The position numbers were made by a program, and so were the translations under genes. Below are positions 42,951 through 52,311 of a DNA stretch of 64,000 nt, in pieces. The DNA is from Rhizobiales bacterium 63-22 (GTDB lineage Bacteria; Pseudomonadota; Alphaproteobacteria; Rhizobiales; Rhizobiaceae), in assembly GCA_001898995.1 (NCBI GenBank), contig MKVZ01000005.1, forward strand, positions 169,652-233,651, read 5' to 3'. The notes beneath the pieces are model-generated. The model was given only the letters and a program-made list of their open reading frames with translations, had not been told where the DNA came from and did not search any database. The first letter of the stretch is position 1. Each line of letters begins with the position of its first letter.

Positions 42951-44869
42951 GCAAGCGACCGCCAGATGTCGTGGACAGCCAAGGGCGAGCGCTCAAGCTC
43001 GGCTCGGTGATAGGGCAGGGCGGTGAGGCCGCTGTCTATGACGTGACCTCTCAACCTGGCATTGTCGCGAAAATCTACCATAGGCCTATCGACGCGAACC
43101 GCGCGGCCAAGATCAAGGTCATGCCGTCCATCGCCAACAATGGGCTAAGCAACCTGACATCCTGGCCTCGCGACCTCCTGGCGAACCGCCAGGGCCAGCC
43201 GGTCGGCCTGCTGATCCCCAAGGTCGCCGGCAAGGACGCGCACCACCTGTGCAGCCCCAAGAGCCGCGCAAACGAGTTTCCCGGTACCGACTGGCGCTTC
43301 CTGGTCCGAGCCGTCACCAACATTGCCCGCGCCTTCGCCACCGTCCATGACGCTGGCTGCGTCATCGGCGATGTGAACTATGGCGGCGTCCTGATCGCGC
43401 CAGACGCGACGGTCAAGCTAATCGATTGCGACTCGTTCCAGGTGATGCACGCTGGCAAGCGCTATCCCTGCCTTGTCGGCGTGCCGACTTTCACGCCGCC
43501 CGAGCTACAAGGCAAGCCTTTCGCTGGGGTCGTCAGGACCGCCAATCACGACAATTTCGGCCTGGCGATCATGACGTTCCTGATGCTGTTCAACGGTCGG
43601 CACCCCTTCGCAGGCCGCTTCATGGGTGCCGGCGACATGCCGATCGAGAAGGCCATCGAGGAGGTGCGCTTCGCGTTCGGTTCCCGGCACAAGTCCGTGC
43701 AGATGATGCGACCGCCGGCGACGCCTGAACTGTCGATCGTCGGCCAGGACGTCATGCTACTCTTCGAGCGGGCCTTCGCCCGCGAGAGCATGTCCGGCGG
43801 CCGGCCCACGGCCCGGGACTGGGTGAGCGGTCTGACTAGCCTGGAGAAGGACGTCAAGCAGTGCACGACGAACCCGTCGCACTGGCATCACAAGTCGACG
43901 GGTTGCCCATGGTGTCCGATCGAGAACGCGACCGGCAGCGTGCTGTTCTCCGTCTCCATTCGTGGTGCGGCTGCGATCAACGGTTCGTTCGATCTCGACG
44001 GGCTGTGGAAGAAGATCGAAGCCGCTACCCATCCAGGACCCGCGCCGGTCATCGCCGGCGGCAAGTCGCCTCAGGCCAGCGTCTCTGCTCCGTTCGGTTC
44101 GAGCTTCAAGAAACTGCTGCCGTGGCTTGTGGGCCTGGGGTTCATGATCGCCTGGTTCAAGGGGCTGGGAGGCTGGATGTTCTTCCTTGCCATCGGATCA
44201 GTAGGCGGGCTGAACGCACTGCTCGCGCCGGACAAGGATAAGCTGAAGGCCGCGCAGGAGCGCAAAAGGCAGGCAGGCGTCACCTGGGACACCGCAATCA
44301 AGGATTGGGAAACGCAAGCCGGGCCGCAGAGCTTCGACGCCATCCTGACCGAGCTGAACCTGGCCAAGCGCCAGCTGGAATCCTTGCCCGAAAGCCGCCT
44401 GGAGCGCCTAGAGCAACTCCGTCGCAATCAGCGGCAGTTGCAGCTCGATCGCTTCCTCGACCGGTTCGAGATCGAGAAGGCCAAGATCGATGGCATCGGC
44501 CGAGGCCGCAAGCAGATGCTCGAATCCTTCGGCATCGAGACGGCAGCCGACATCAAGCATGCGTCAATCCAGGCCGTGCCCGGCTTCGGCCCCGTCATGC
44601 AACGGCGCCTGCTCGATTGGCGCGCATCGGTCGAGCGCAAATTCAACTTTGACCCCAACAAGGGAGTGGATCCTCGCGACACTGCTAAGGTGGAAGCCGA
44701 CATCCTGGCCGAGAAGAAGAACCTCGAGGCTAAGCTCTTGAAGGGGCCGGCGGAATTGACCCAGCTACGTGCCCAGATACTCGCCGCTCGCGATCGCCTT
44801 CGCCAGCGCGTCGATCAAGCCCATGCATGTGCCGTCGAGGCTGAGAAAGAGCTGCGCTCTTTGGGGTGA
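42947..44869 (+). CDS. YegI-like protein kinase with membrane and helix-hairpin-helix regions (TerY-P system)
   Basis: 640 residues. Kinase domain ~20-300: glycine loop IGQGGEAAVYDV, lysine in IVAKIYHRP, catalytic loop CVIGDVNYGGVLI near 140, LIDCDSFQV near 159 in place of DFG, and VGVPTFTPPELQG. A Cys/His cluster (HWHHKSTGCPWC) near 312 may bind zinc. A hydrophobic stretch near 388-425 looks like one or two membrane segments. A coiled coil and a helix-hairpin-helix (IDGIGRGRKQMLESFGI ... VPGFGPVMQRRLLDW) follow. The catalytic loop keeps the Asp but lacks the Asn usually five residues later. HhH suggests contact with DNA. Confidence 0.85.
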   Translation: MSKRPPDVVDSQGRALKLGSVIGQGGEAAVYDVTSQPGIVAKIYHRPIDANRAAKIKVMPSIANNGLSNLTSWPRDLLANRQGQPVGLLIPKVAGKDAHHLCSPKSRANEFPGTDWRFLVRAVTNIARAFATVHDAGCVIGDVNYGGVLIAPDATVKLIDCDSFQVMHAGKRYPCLVGVPTFTPPELQGKPFAGVVRTANHDNFGLAIMTFLMLFNGRHPFAGRFMGAGDMPIEKAIEEVRFAFGSRHKSVQMMRPPATPELSIVGQDVMLLFERAFARESMSGGRPTARDWVSGLTSLEKDVKQCTTNPSHWHHKSTGCPWCPIENATGSVLFSVSIRGAAAINGSFDLDGLWKKIEAATHPGPAPVIAGGKSPQASVSAPFGSSFKKLLPWLVGLGFMIAWFKGLGGWMFFLAIGSVGGLNALLAPDKDKLKAAQERKRQAGVTWDTAIKDWETQAGPQSFDAILTELNLAKRQLESLPESRLERLEQLRRNQRQLQLDRFLDRFEIEKAKIDGIGRGRKQMLESFGIETAADIKHASIQAVPGFGPVMQRRLLDWRASVERKFNFDPNKGVDPRDTAKVEADILAEKKNLEAKLLKGPAELTQLRAQILAARDRLRQRVDQAHACAVEAEKELRSLG

Positions 44870-45298
44870 AGGACTGTGTCTTCTTTACCCGCGTACGCCC
44901 CACGGGTAGTCGTGACGCACGTGCGCAAGACGCTAAGAGGGCCGTCAAAGACTGCAGGAACAGGAGAATTGTTCCATTTGAGAAGGGGGGAAGGGGGTTC
45001 CTCTGTTCGCAAAATGCGCCGGCCTGGGCTGGCGGGTACGCGTTGCGTTTTACCATCCGTTGGAACAACGGTCGGGCCGGTCGGAGCAAATTTGGCAAGT
45101 CCCTCATTTCAGAGGGAATTTTGATTGAGGCGTGATCTAGCGTGATCCAGAATGCCCGTGGGGTACCGAGCGGGGTCTTTGTGCAACATGCCCCTTATTT
45201 GCCTAATGATCTGATATTGAAAGACTTTGCCGACGCGGACCAAAATCCAGTGCGGGTAACGGGGGTATGTTCCCAGTGTCTGATCGTGATCGTCACGC
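44870..45298. other. Intergenic stretch after the TerY-P triad
   Basis: About 430 bases with no gene I can support. It holds a small inverted repeat (GGAAC ... GTTCC near 44965) without a T-run, and a TTGTGCAACA 10-mer at 45179 that equals the core of the palindrome arm at 18634. Open frames here (e.g. 44866-45135) have no recognisable features. Confidence 0.4.
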
Positions 45299-45523
45299 TC
45301 AATCATAGGCGCGCTCGACGAGTCGCTTTGACGCACTGCAGTTTACTCTATTTGCCTCGTCCCAAGCTTCAAGCTCGCCGAGTGGATAAAGAACGGCTTT
45401 GCCGATTTTTACGAAAGAGGGGCCTATTTTCATAGCGCGCCAATTTCGGAGTGTCCCGACTGATACGCTGCCGCGATATCGCTCTGCTACCTCGTCTGCT
45501 GTGAGAAACTTGTTGTCCGACAT
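45299..45523 (-). CDS. Excisionase-like helix-turn-helix protein (AlpA/MerR-type), copy 2
   Basis: 74 residues. Core FLTADEVAERYRGSVSVGTLRNWRAMKIGPSFVKIGKAVLYPLGELEAW, closely matching the copy at 18368-18610. ATG at 45523 has GGGAGG upstream; longer frames lack support. A second copy about 27 kb from the first suggests a second element, intact or decayed, joined to the first, with this gene near its left end. Confidence 0.75.
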   Translation of the reverse strand: MSDNKFLTADEVAERYRGSVSVGTLRNWRAMKIGPSFVKIGKAVLYPLGELEAWDEANRVNCSASKRLVERAYD

Positions 45524-46065
45524 AGGGCCTCCCTTGATCGGAACGGTGATCCGATCGCCTGATGGTTTTGGAGCGCGAGATGTGCCTGGCAGGGCAAGCG
45601 CGCCGCCCCCACCTTCGGATGCGGGCGGGGCACGCGCGCTCACGCTGCTGCATGAACGAACATGCAGGCGGCACGACGCATCGGGAAGTGTGATTCGTTC
45701 GGAGTAGGGCGCGCGGCTATCTGCGGATAGAAATCGGCTGGTTCAATATCCAGTATTGATGGATTGGAAAGCTTATTCTTTATTATCAGATGGTTACTTT
45801 ATGGCCGTGTGCAAATTCTGTGCACGCATGTTCTGCTTCTCTTCACTTGTGTTTCGTGCCCGGTGCTATCCGAAAACTGCCTAGGAGAGGGTAAGGCCCA
45901 CTGAGACCATTAGTTGACGGCACTAGATGCGTAAGAGTAGCCGCCACGTCGTCATGCTGGATGCTAACCATGCTTCGTTTGTTCCCAAGGCCGCAGAGAA
46001 CTTAGCGTTGGGGCACTAATCTACGACCGATCTCTCCAAGGCTTAGGCCAACGCTTCGTCCTTCG
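45524..46065. other. Gene-free stretch between the excisionase-like gene and the antiporter
   Basis: About 540 bases. It holds a 7-bp inverted repeat CTGCATG/CATGCAG (45650-45669 region), a GC-rich tract near 45600 and an AT-rich patch near 45760-45800 that might be a promoter. No coding frame or RNA gene is recognised. Confidence 0.4.
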
Positions 46066-47649
46066 TCAGGATGTGGCGGCGATTGCGCTCAGCTCCTCCA
46101 GGTCGAGGTCGCGCTCCAGTTCGTGGAGCGTCTCGTCATCGATCTCGCCGGCGCGGTGAAGGCGGATGAGCTCCGCGCGTCCGGCGGCGATGGCGGCGAG
46201 CACGACGCTGAAATGCGCTTCCAGATCGGCCGCGAACTGGTCCACGTTCTCGGAGTAGGTCGCGGTGTTGGAGGCTTTACGCTGATACTGTTCCAGGAGG
46301 CGTGGATGGATGAGCGCGCCGTCTTCCCCAAAAGCATGTTTCTCGACGGTTCTTAGCTGCGCGCTTGCCAGGGCCGCCTCTGCCTGGGGAAGGCTGAGCG
46401 AAGCATGGGAAGCCTCTGTTTCCTTCACGCCGAGCCAGCGGATGAGGGTTCCGAGGGTCATCCCCTGAATCAAGACGGTGGCGAAGATCGCGGCGAATGC
46501 GGTGACCAGCATGAAATCGCGGCCCGGCATGGTCTCGGGCAATGTGAGGGCGACCGCCAGCGTGACGACCCCGCGCATGCCGGCCCAGCCAAGGATGGTC
46601 GCTGCCTTCGGGCCAAGCGGCGATCGTCGCGTCAGGCCGAGCCGCCGCAGGAGACCGACGACCATATCCGATCCATAGACCCATAGGAGGCGCGCAACGA
46701 TCATGGCGAGGACGATGAGCAGGATGGGCAGGCCCATCTGGTCGACGATGACGGGCAGCCCGCCAGCCCGCTCGACCACGCCGCGCAACGCGGATCCGAT
46801 CAGGATGAAGACAGCAGCTTCGAGCAGGAATGTGACGACCGTCCAGAAGGACGTGCCCCGTATGCGTATGCTCGCCGAGAATGTGACGTGCTGATACCAG
46901 CCGCTGATGAGACCTGTTGTTACGGTCGCGATGACGCCGGATACATGCAGCATTTCCCCCGCTAGATAAGCAATCCAGCAGGTGAGAACGGAGGCCGCGA
47001 TGATGAGGTACTCATCTTCAAGGCGGCGGACCGTCAGCACCCAGAGAGCGCCGATTGCGACGCCAACCGCCACGCCGCCGAGCACGAGAACGAAGAAGGT
47101 TCCCAAGGCGTCGACAACGCTGAACGTGCCAGTGGCCGCGGCGGCGATTGCGAACCGGAACAGGACAAGGCCGGTTGCATCGTTGAGAAGGCTTTCGCCT
47201 TCGAGCAACGTCGAGAGCCGTCTTGGCAGGCGCACGCGCTGGAGCACCGCCTTTGCCGAGATGGCATCGGGAGGCGAGACGATGGCGCCGAGCGCCGCGC
47301 ACGCGGCCCATGGGAGCGTGGGCATCAATGCATGGGCTACGACAGCCACCACGATCGTCGTGAAGAGAACTGCGCCGACGGCCAGCGAGAAAATGCCGGC
47401 CAGATGCCGCCTGAAATGGGCGAGCGGCGTGAAATACGCGCCGTCCATCAGCAGCGGCGGCAGAAAGACGATGAGGACGAGTTCCGGATTCAGCGAGACG
47501 CTGGGCACGCCCGGCAAGAACGCCAGGATGCTGCCCCCCGCGAGCAAAGCCACCGCGGGGGGAAGCCGAAGTTTACGCGCCGCATATTGGAGAGCAATGA
47601 TCGCGCACAACATGGCGATCATCAGCTCGAAGACTTGTACTGGATTCAT
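46066..47649 (-). CDS. Na+/H+ antiporter of the CPA1/NhaP type
   Basis: 527 residues. About 12 hydrophobic segments; CPA1 hallmarks are visible: FLPPLLMDGAYFTPL, ALGAIVSPPDAISAKAVL, LLEGESLLNDATGLVLFRFA (with the ND transport motif) and GWAGMRGVVTLAVALTLP. The hydrophilic C-terminal ~110 residues are cytoplasmic and helical. It exchanges Na+ or K+ for protons across the inner membrane. The ATG at 47649 is used (GGTGGGGG upstream). It is followed on the same strand by no other gene; the TM protein lies upstream. Confidence 0.88.
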   Translation of the reverse strand: MNPVQVFELMIAMLCAIIALQYAARKLRLPPAVALLAGGSILAFLPGVPSVSLNPELVLIVFLPPLLMDGAYFTPLAHFRRHLAGIFSLAVGAVLFTTIVVAVVAHALMPTLPWAACAALGAIVSPPDAISAKAVLQRVRLPRRLSTLLEGESLLNDATGLVLFRFAIAAAATGTFSVVDALGTFFVLVLGGVAVGVAIGALWVLTVRRLEDEYLIIAASVLTCWIAYLAGEMLHVSGVIATVTTGLISGWYQHVTFSASIRIRGTSFWTVVTFLLEAAVFILIGSALRGVVERAGGLPVIVDQMGLPILLIVLAMIVARLLWVYGSDMVVGLLRRLGLTRRSPLGPKAATILGWAGMRGVVTLAVALTLPETMPGRDFMLVTAFAAIFATVLIQGMTLGTLIRWLGVKETEASHASLSLPQAEAALASAQLRTVEKHAFGEDGALIHPRLLEQYQRKASNTATYSENVDQFAADLEAHFSVVLAAIAAGRAELIRLHRAGEIDDETLHELERDLDLEELSAIAATS

Positions 47650-47723
47650 TGGCCCCCACCTCAAACACCAACGGACCGGCTCCGCCATGGTCCTGGGCGA
47701 TTATTTCGCGACAGAGCCGGACG

Positions 47724-48242
47724 TCATGGTGTTAGCGCAGCATGCGATTGCAGCACGTTCAGATAGTGACGCGCCCGCACCTCGGAATAATGATCGATCA
47801 TCGTCTGGGCGAAGAAGAGCACCGCAAAGCCGGCGGCGACGCCATTTGCGGTGCCGTTGCGGCTGAACAGTGCAAGCGCGACACCGATGAGCGCAAGGAC
47901 GGACACGATGGCGCGGAACCGTGGATACCCTTTCATGACGGCGTCCATGCGCCGGGTCTCGGTCGCGATGGCGGACGCTGCGTCGCCGCTCTCGATTGCG
48001 GTCACCAACGTCGTCTTTTGCGGTGCGGAGCGTTGCACGACAACGACTGAGGCGATCGCGAACACCACCACGCCAAGCACGATAATGATTCCCAGGCCTC
48101 GCGCGAACGTGTCGCGCTGGCTGAACCAGAGCACGCCGGCCAGCGCCAGCAGCAACGTCGACATCAGGAGGACCCAAAGCCCTTCCTGACGTTCACCCAG
48201 GAAATAGGCCTCGATCGTGGAGATCAATTGTTCGGATGCCAT
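47724..48242 (-). CDS. Membrane protein of unknown function
   Basis: 172 residues with about four membrane segments (LWVLLMSTLLLALAGVLW, LGIIIVLGVVVFAIASVVVV, FRAIVSVLALIGVALALF, VAAGFAVLFFAQTMI) and a charged loop between the second and third. Starts MASEQLISTIEAYFLGERQEG. It sits 74 bases upstream of the antiporter on the same strand and may be co-transcribed. No family is recognised. Confidence 0.6.
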   Translation of the reverse strand: MASEQLISTIEAYFLGERQEGLWVLLMSTLLLALAGVLWFSQRDTFARGLGIIIVLGVVVFAIASVVVVQRSAPQKTTLVTAIESGDAASAIATETRRMDAVMKGYPRFRAIVSVLALIGVALALFSRNGTANGVAAGFAVLFFAQTMIDHYSEVRARHYLNVLQSHAALTP

Positions 48243-48529
48243 AGTCAATGCTCCAATTTGAACTGTCGGATCTCCGAACAATCTGCTTTTGGTAAGATAC
48301 GGCTGTCTGGGCGTGGCCGGGAAGCGTGACGGCACGGGATCAAAACGGCCCCTACGTCCTTATGATTTGTCGCGAGCAAATTGTAAGCGCGAGCCGCGCC
48401 GACGAGATCGATGCTGAGACGCTCCATTCCCAGGCTGCGCGTGAAACGACCTAGGGCGACCAGAGTAAACAACACGTCCATGACCCTGGCGCTGCCGGCC
48501 AGATAGGCAAGCGCAATCAGCGGTGCCCC

Positions 48530-48988
48530 TCAGCGGAAGCCGTCCTTGGCATTGTCAAATGCCTCGACGAGCAGACGCTTAAACGTCGCGACGTCCGCCG
48601 GAGCCATCGACTTGGTCAGGATTGCCTCATGGTCGAGACTTGCCTGGCGGCATCTTTTGGCTACGACCTTGCCCTCGATTGTCAAGAAGGCGATGACCAC
48701 GCGATTGTCCTCAGGATCCCGCTCTCTCTTGACGTATCCCTGCTTCTCCAGTCGGCGGAGAATATGGGAAGTCGTCGACAGATCGATGCTTGTCGCCTCC
48801 GAGACCGATCCGACGGGCGCTTCGCCACCCGCCTCGAGGAGGGAGACCATAGTACGGGCGGCCGGAATGCTGAGGCCGTCCTCGCGGAACTGGGTTGCAG
48901 ACCCGTCGATAAGCACAGCCACAACGCGATGAAGTAGCAGGGTCAGGCGGTGTGAAATCAGGTCGTCGGACGACATCACCTCGGGCAT
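48530..48988 (-). CDS. MarR-family regulator 1
   Basis: 152 residues. Typical MarR fold: VGSVSEATSIDLSTTSHILRRLEKQGYVKRERDPEDNRVVIAFLTIEGK, with the wing DPEDNR. ATG at 48988 preferred. It is divergent from the FAD monooxygenase gene; the gap contains the motif TTGGTATGCCATATATTG overlapping a promoter, a likely binding site. It probably represses the aromatic cluster until a ligand is bound. Confidence 0.82.
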   Translation of the reverse strand: MPEVMSSDDLISHRLTLLLHRVVAVLIDGSATQFREDGLSIPAARTMVSLLEAGGEAPVGSVSEATSIDLSTTSHILRRLEKQGYVKRERDPEDNRVVIAFLTIEGKVVAKRCRQASLDHEAILTKSMAPADVATFKRLLVEAFDNAKDGFR

Positions 48989-49117
48989 GCTCAATCTCCG
49001 CGCAAATAATTGGTCCAGCAATAGTTGGCTATCTTAATAGCGTATGCCTGTGAAGACCATTGGCCTTTTCCAGAAGGAAATCGCACCAAACACGCACTCG
49101 CGACGGCCCGAAACGCC

Positions 49118-49146
49118 TTGACAATATATGGCATACCAACTATTGG
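49118..49146 (+). promoter_or_regulatory. Promoter and operator of the monooxygenase operon
   Basis: -35 TTGACA (49118-49123) and -10-like TATTGG (49141-49146) with a 17-base spacer. The spacer holds, on the minus strand, TTGGTATGCCATATATTG (49122-49139), which matches 58220-58237 at 17 of 18 positions. TATGCCATA inside it is a palindrome, as expected for a dimeric MarR protein. Confidence 0.6.
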
Positions 49147-49170
49147 TGCAGCCATAAAGTGGAGGCAGAC

Positions 49171-50808
49171 ATGACTGAGAAGCTCGCCGAGGAGCGTGTT
49201 CGGGTGCTTGTCGTAGGGGGAGGTCCCGTCGGTCTTGCCCTGGCGGCAGGGCTTGGAAAGCGCGGCATCGGTTGCACGCTGATCGAGCAGCGTGACGACA
49301 GGATCGGCACCGCAAAGATGATCGTCGTCAGCATGCGCACCGTCGAACTTTGCCGACAACTGGGCGTCGCGGACGCCGTGAAGCATTGGGGATTTCCCCT
49401 CGATCATCCGCTGGACAGCGTCTTCTGCACCTCACTGAACGGCTTCGAGGTCGGGCGGATTCCTTCTGCGCCGCTCAGCACCGAGGCGGATACGCCCTAC
49501 AGCCCGGAAAGGGAGCGTCCGTGTCCGCAAACATGGTTCGACCCGATTATTCGGGAGTTCGCCCGCGAGCAGAAGTCTGTTCGGCTTCTCTACAAGACCA
49601 AGCTTGTTTCTTTCGGGCAGGACGAGCAGGCCGTGCGCGTCGAAATTGAGGAGGAGGGCGGTGTCCGGCGAGTCATCGTCGCCGACTATGTCGTCGGATG
49701 CGACGGGTACATGAGCACTGTTCGCGATCTTCTGCAGATCGAGGTCCGCGGCAACAAACGGCTTGATTCCTCCACCAGCATCTATGTGCGTTCCGAAGAT
49801 CTGCGCACGTGCCATGGCCTTGGCGACGCATATCGCTACGTCTTCGTGGAGAAGGAGGGGCCATGGTCAGTCCTGACCACGATGGACGGGAAGGATCTGT
49901 GGCGCCTGCAGCTCATCGGAAGCGGGTCCTCCGATCTCACGGAGGAGAAGGTCGCCGCGATTCTCGAGCGGATGGCTGGCAAGCCTGTGGCATTCGAGTT
50001 CGAAGGCATCTCGTCGTGGATCCGCAAGATGACGGTGGCGGACCGATTCAGCGACGGTAGGGTGTTTATCGCAGGCGACGCCGCCCATGCGCACCCGCCG
50101 AACGGCGGCCTTGGAATGAACACGGGGTTTCAGGATTCGTTCGATCTCGCATGGAAGCTCGCTGCGGTAATCGAAGGCTGGGGCGGACCGCGTCTGCTTG
50201 ACAGCTATGACATCGAACGGCGACCCGCCAGTGCTAGAGCGGCCCAGGAATCTCTCGCCAACTACTACAGGCTGACAAAGTATCCGCATGAGGGCCAGCT
50301 TCTTGCCGAAGGGCACGAGGGCGTCGAGGCCCGCAAGCGGCTTGGCGAGGTTCTCGTTTCCGAGAACGAGAAGGCATGGCATTCGGTTGGGGTTCATCTC
50401 GGCTACTGTTACAGTCCGTCGCCCATCATCATTCCTGACGGCACATCTGCTCCGGCCGACGACGTGGTGCATTACACTCCGAGCGCTTCGCCAGGCTGCC
50501 GGGCTCCGCATGCCTGGCTCGACGGCGACACGTCGATCCTCGACCTGTTCGGCTCGAACTTCGTCCTTTTGAACTTCGGTGGCCAGGATGTCGAAGCACT
50601 CCGCTCATCCGCGTTGGCCTTGGGCATTCCTCTCGAAGTAGCGAAGATCGACAGCATGGAAGCGGCGCAGCTCTACGAGCGCTCGCTCGTTCTCGTCCGC
50701 CCGGACGGACATGTGGCGTGGAGGTCGGACGAAGTGCCCGCCGACCCCGTCAGAATGCTCCGCACAGTCACTGGTCATGGCCCGGCGATCTCCGCGCGCC
50801 GCGCCTGA
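49171..50808 (+). CDS. FAD-dependent aromatic monooxygenase (PheA/TfdB/MhpA family)
   Basis: 545 residues. Single-component flavoprotein hydroxylase: dinucleotide fold VLVVGGGPVGLALAAGL at ~12, the DG motif VVGCDGYMSTVRD, and the FAD ribityl motif FIAGDAAHAHPPNGGLGMNTGFQD near 300, then a thioredoxin-like C-terminal domain. It uses NAD(P)H and O2 to hydroxylate a phenolic ring. ATG at 49171 with GGAGG upstream. In this cluster it may produce the para-dihydroxy (gentisate-type) ring or process an earlier intermediate; its substrate cannot be read from the sequence. Confidence 0.82.
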   Translation: MTEKLAEERVRVLVVGGGPVGLALAAGLGKRGIGCTLIEQRDDRIGTAKMIVVSMRTVELCRQLGVADAVKHWGFPLDHPLDSVFCTSLNGFEVGRIPSAPLSTEADTPYSPERERPCPQTWFDPIIREFAREQKSVRLLYKTKLVSFGQDEQAVRVEIEEEGGVRRVIVADYVVGCDGYMSTVRDLLQIEVRGNKRLDSSTSIYVRSEDLRTCHGLGDAYRYVFVEKEGPWSVLTTMDGKDLWRLQLIGSGSSDLTEEKVAAILERMAGKPVAFEFEGISSWIRKMTVADRFSDGRVFIAGDAAHAHPPNGGLGMNTGFQDSFDLAWKLAAVIEGWGGPRLLDSYDIERRPASARAAQESLANYYRLTKYPHEGQLLAEGHEGVEARKRLGEVLVSENEKAWHSVGVHLGYCYSPSPIIIPDGTSAPADDVVHYTPSASPGCRAPHAWLDGDTSILDLFGSNFVLLNFGGQDVEALRSSALALGIPLEVAKIDSMEAAQLYERSLVLVRPDGHVAWRSDEVPADPVRMLRTVTGHGPAISARRA

Positions 50809-50853
50809 CCTGCAATCACTCAGATCATCATCGACACGAAAGTGGTGCAGCAC

Positions 50854-52236
50854 ATGACTGAATTCGAATATGTCACCGGCGAGCCGGCCAACGCCGGACC
50901 TGCCGTTACAGCGCTGAAGCTGAACCCGCCATTCCCGCCGCACGCCATTCCGAAGGGCGCGCAGCCGACGAAGGTCCCAATGGATTTCATGCCGCAGCTT
51001 CCGCTCTCGGAGCGCAACCGTCGCTGGGACGGCCTAAGAAAGCGCATGCTCATGGCCGGGGTCGACATGCTGCTGTTCCTGGGCAACGACATCTACTGGG
51101 ACATGGGCAATTCCAACATCCGCTATGTGGCAAACGCCGCTTTCAAGATGGGCACCCACCTGTCGTTCTTCATGGACAAGGATCCGGTGGTCTGGTCCTT
51201 CGTCGCCCACATGAACAGGCCTTACAACTTCCTTCTCTCGGTGCAAGACTGGGTGCAGGACGTCCGTACGGCCCGCGGTCTGGTCGAGATCGCCGCTGAC
51301 ATCGAGGACCGCGGACTGCATCGCGGCCGCATCGGCATCGTGGGTTTCAACTCCACGATCCAGACGACCACCACGCTCCTGAGCGGTGACGTGAAGGCGC
51401 TGGAGAAGCTACTCCCCAACGTGGACTTCGTCGACATGACGTGGGCTCTGCAACAGATGCGCATGGTCAAGAGCGAAGTCGAGATCGACGTGATGCGAGA
51501 GGCCGGCAAGATCTCCCAGAAGGTGCTCAAGGCGCTGGTGAAGGGTGCAAAACCCGGCCGCCTCGAATGCGAGGTCTACGCGGACATGATCCACGCGCAG
51601 ATCGCCAACGGCGGCGAGCCGAACATCTTCAATCTGTTCGCGTCAGGTCCGATCGACCACCCAACCGAGGAACTCTGGCACCTGCTGCATGGAATGGATC
51701 AGCCCGTCATGCCGAGCAGGCGTCCCCTGAAGGACAATGATCTGATCGTCACCGAGTGGCACACCAAGTACGGCGGCTATCTCGTCCACACGGAATACAC
51801 CGTCTATGTCGGGGAGAAACCACCGACCGAGCTGACCGACATTTTCAAGGTCTGCGTCGAATCCCTGGACGCAAGTCGGGAGGCGTTCCAGCCCGGAAGG
51901 ACGCTGCGCGAAGCGTGGGAGGCGATCCGCGCACCAGCGGAAAAGGCGGGTTATGATTTCGTGGAGCTTGGTTTCCACGCAATGGGTCTGGCGTCGCCGG
52001 AGTTTCCCACCGTGATCTACAAGCCCGGTTATGGCAGCAACGCCCTGAACGGCAGCAGGATCGGCGACCTAGTTCTCGAGGAAGGCATGTGCTTCGGCAA
52101 TAACCTCGATTTGTACAATCCGCGCTGGAAATCGGACATCGGCTGCATGTACTCGGACTTCATGGTCGTTAGGCCAGGCGGCGCCGAACTACTGATCAAC
52201 ACGCCCCGCGAGATCGGAATTGGAGGCGAGGCCTAG
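50854..52236 (+). CDS. M24-family (creatinase/prolidase-like) protein with altered metal ligands
   Basis: 460 residues. N-terminal creatinase-like domain (MLMAGVDMLLFLGNDIYWDMGNSNIRYVAN) and C-terminal pita-bread domain (MVKSEVEIDVMREAGKISQKVLKAL ... LGFHAMGL ... GDLVLEEGMCFGNNLDLY). Where metallo-M24 enzymes have Asp, Asp, His, Glu, Glu, I read Glu (TEWHTKYGGY), His (LVHTEYT), His (FHAMG), Asn (GNNLDL) and Asp (YSDFMVV). So it is probably metal-independent, like creatinase, and may cleave a C-N bond of the cluster's substrate. ATG at 50854. Confidence 0.75.
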   Translation: MTEFEYVTGEPANAGPAVTALKLNPPFPPHAIPKGAQPTKVPMDFMPQLPLSERNRRWDGLRKRMLMAGVDMLLFLGNDIYWDMGNSNIRYVANAAFKMGTHLSFFMDKDPVVWSFVAHMNRPYNFLLSVQDWVQDVRTARGLVEIAADIEDRGLHRGRIGIVGFNSTIQTTTTLLSGDVKALEKLLPNVDFVDMTWALQQMRMVKSEVEIDVMREAGKISQKVLKALVKGAKPGRLECEVYADMIHAQIANGGEPNIFNLFASGPIDHPTEELWHLLHGMDQPVMPSRRPLKDNDLIVTEWHTKYGGYLVHTEYTVYVGEKPPTELTDIFKVCVESLDASREAFQPGRTLREAWEAIRAPAEKAGYDFVELGFHAMGLASPEFPTVIYKPGYGSNALNGSRIGDLVLEEGMCFGNNLDLYNPRWKSDIGCMYSDFMVVRPGGAELLINTPREIGIGGEA

Positions 52237-52311
52237 CCTCAGCTCCAGCGGTCGCTGAGGCAAGAACATCGCCGTTGGTGACCGCGAGGCCAACGGAACG
52301 GCAATCGATAG

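Noticed and set aside
44866..45135. 89-codon plus frame after the kinase gene
   Set aside because: No similarity, no clear ribosome site, biased composition.
45179..45188. TTGTGCAACA as a second copy of the palindrome at 18634
   Set aside because: Only one arm is present, and it is downstream of the excisionase-like gene; a 10-base match can occur by chance.
48245..48481. 78-codon minus frame between the TM protein and the MarR gene
   Set aside because: No domain; possibly a gene remnant, but I cannot support it as a gene.
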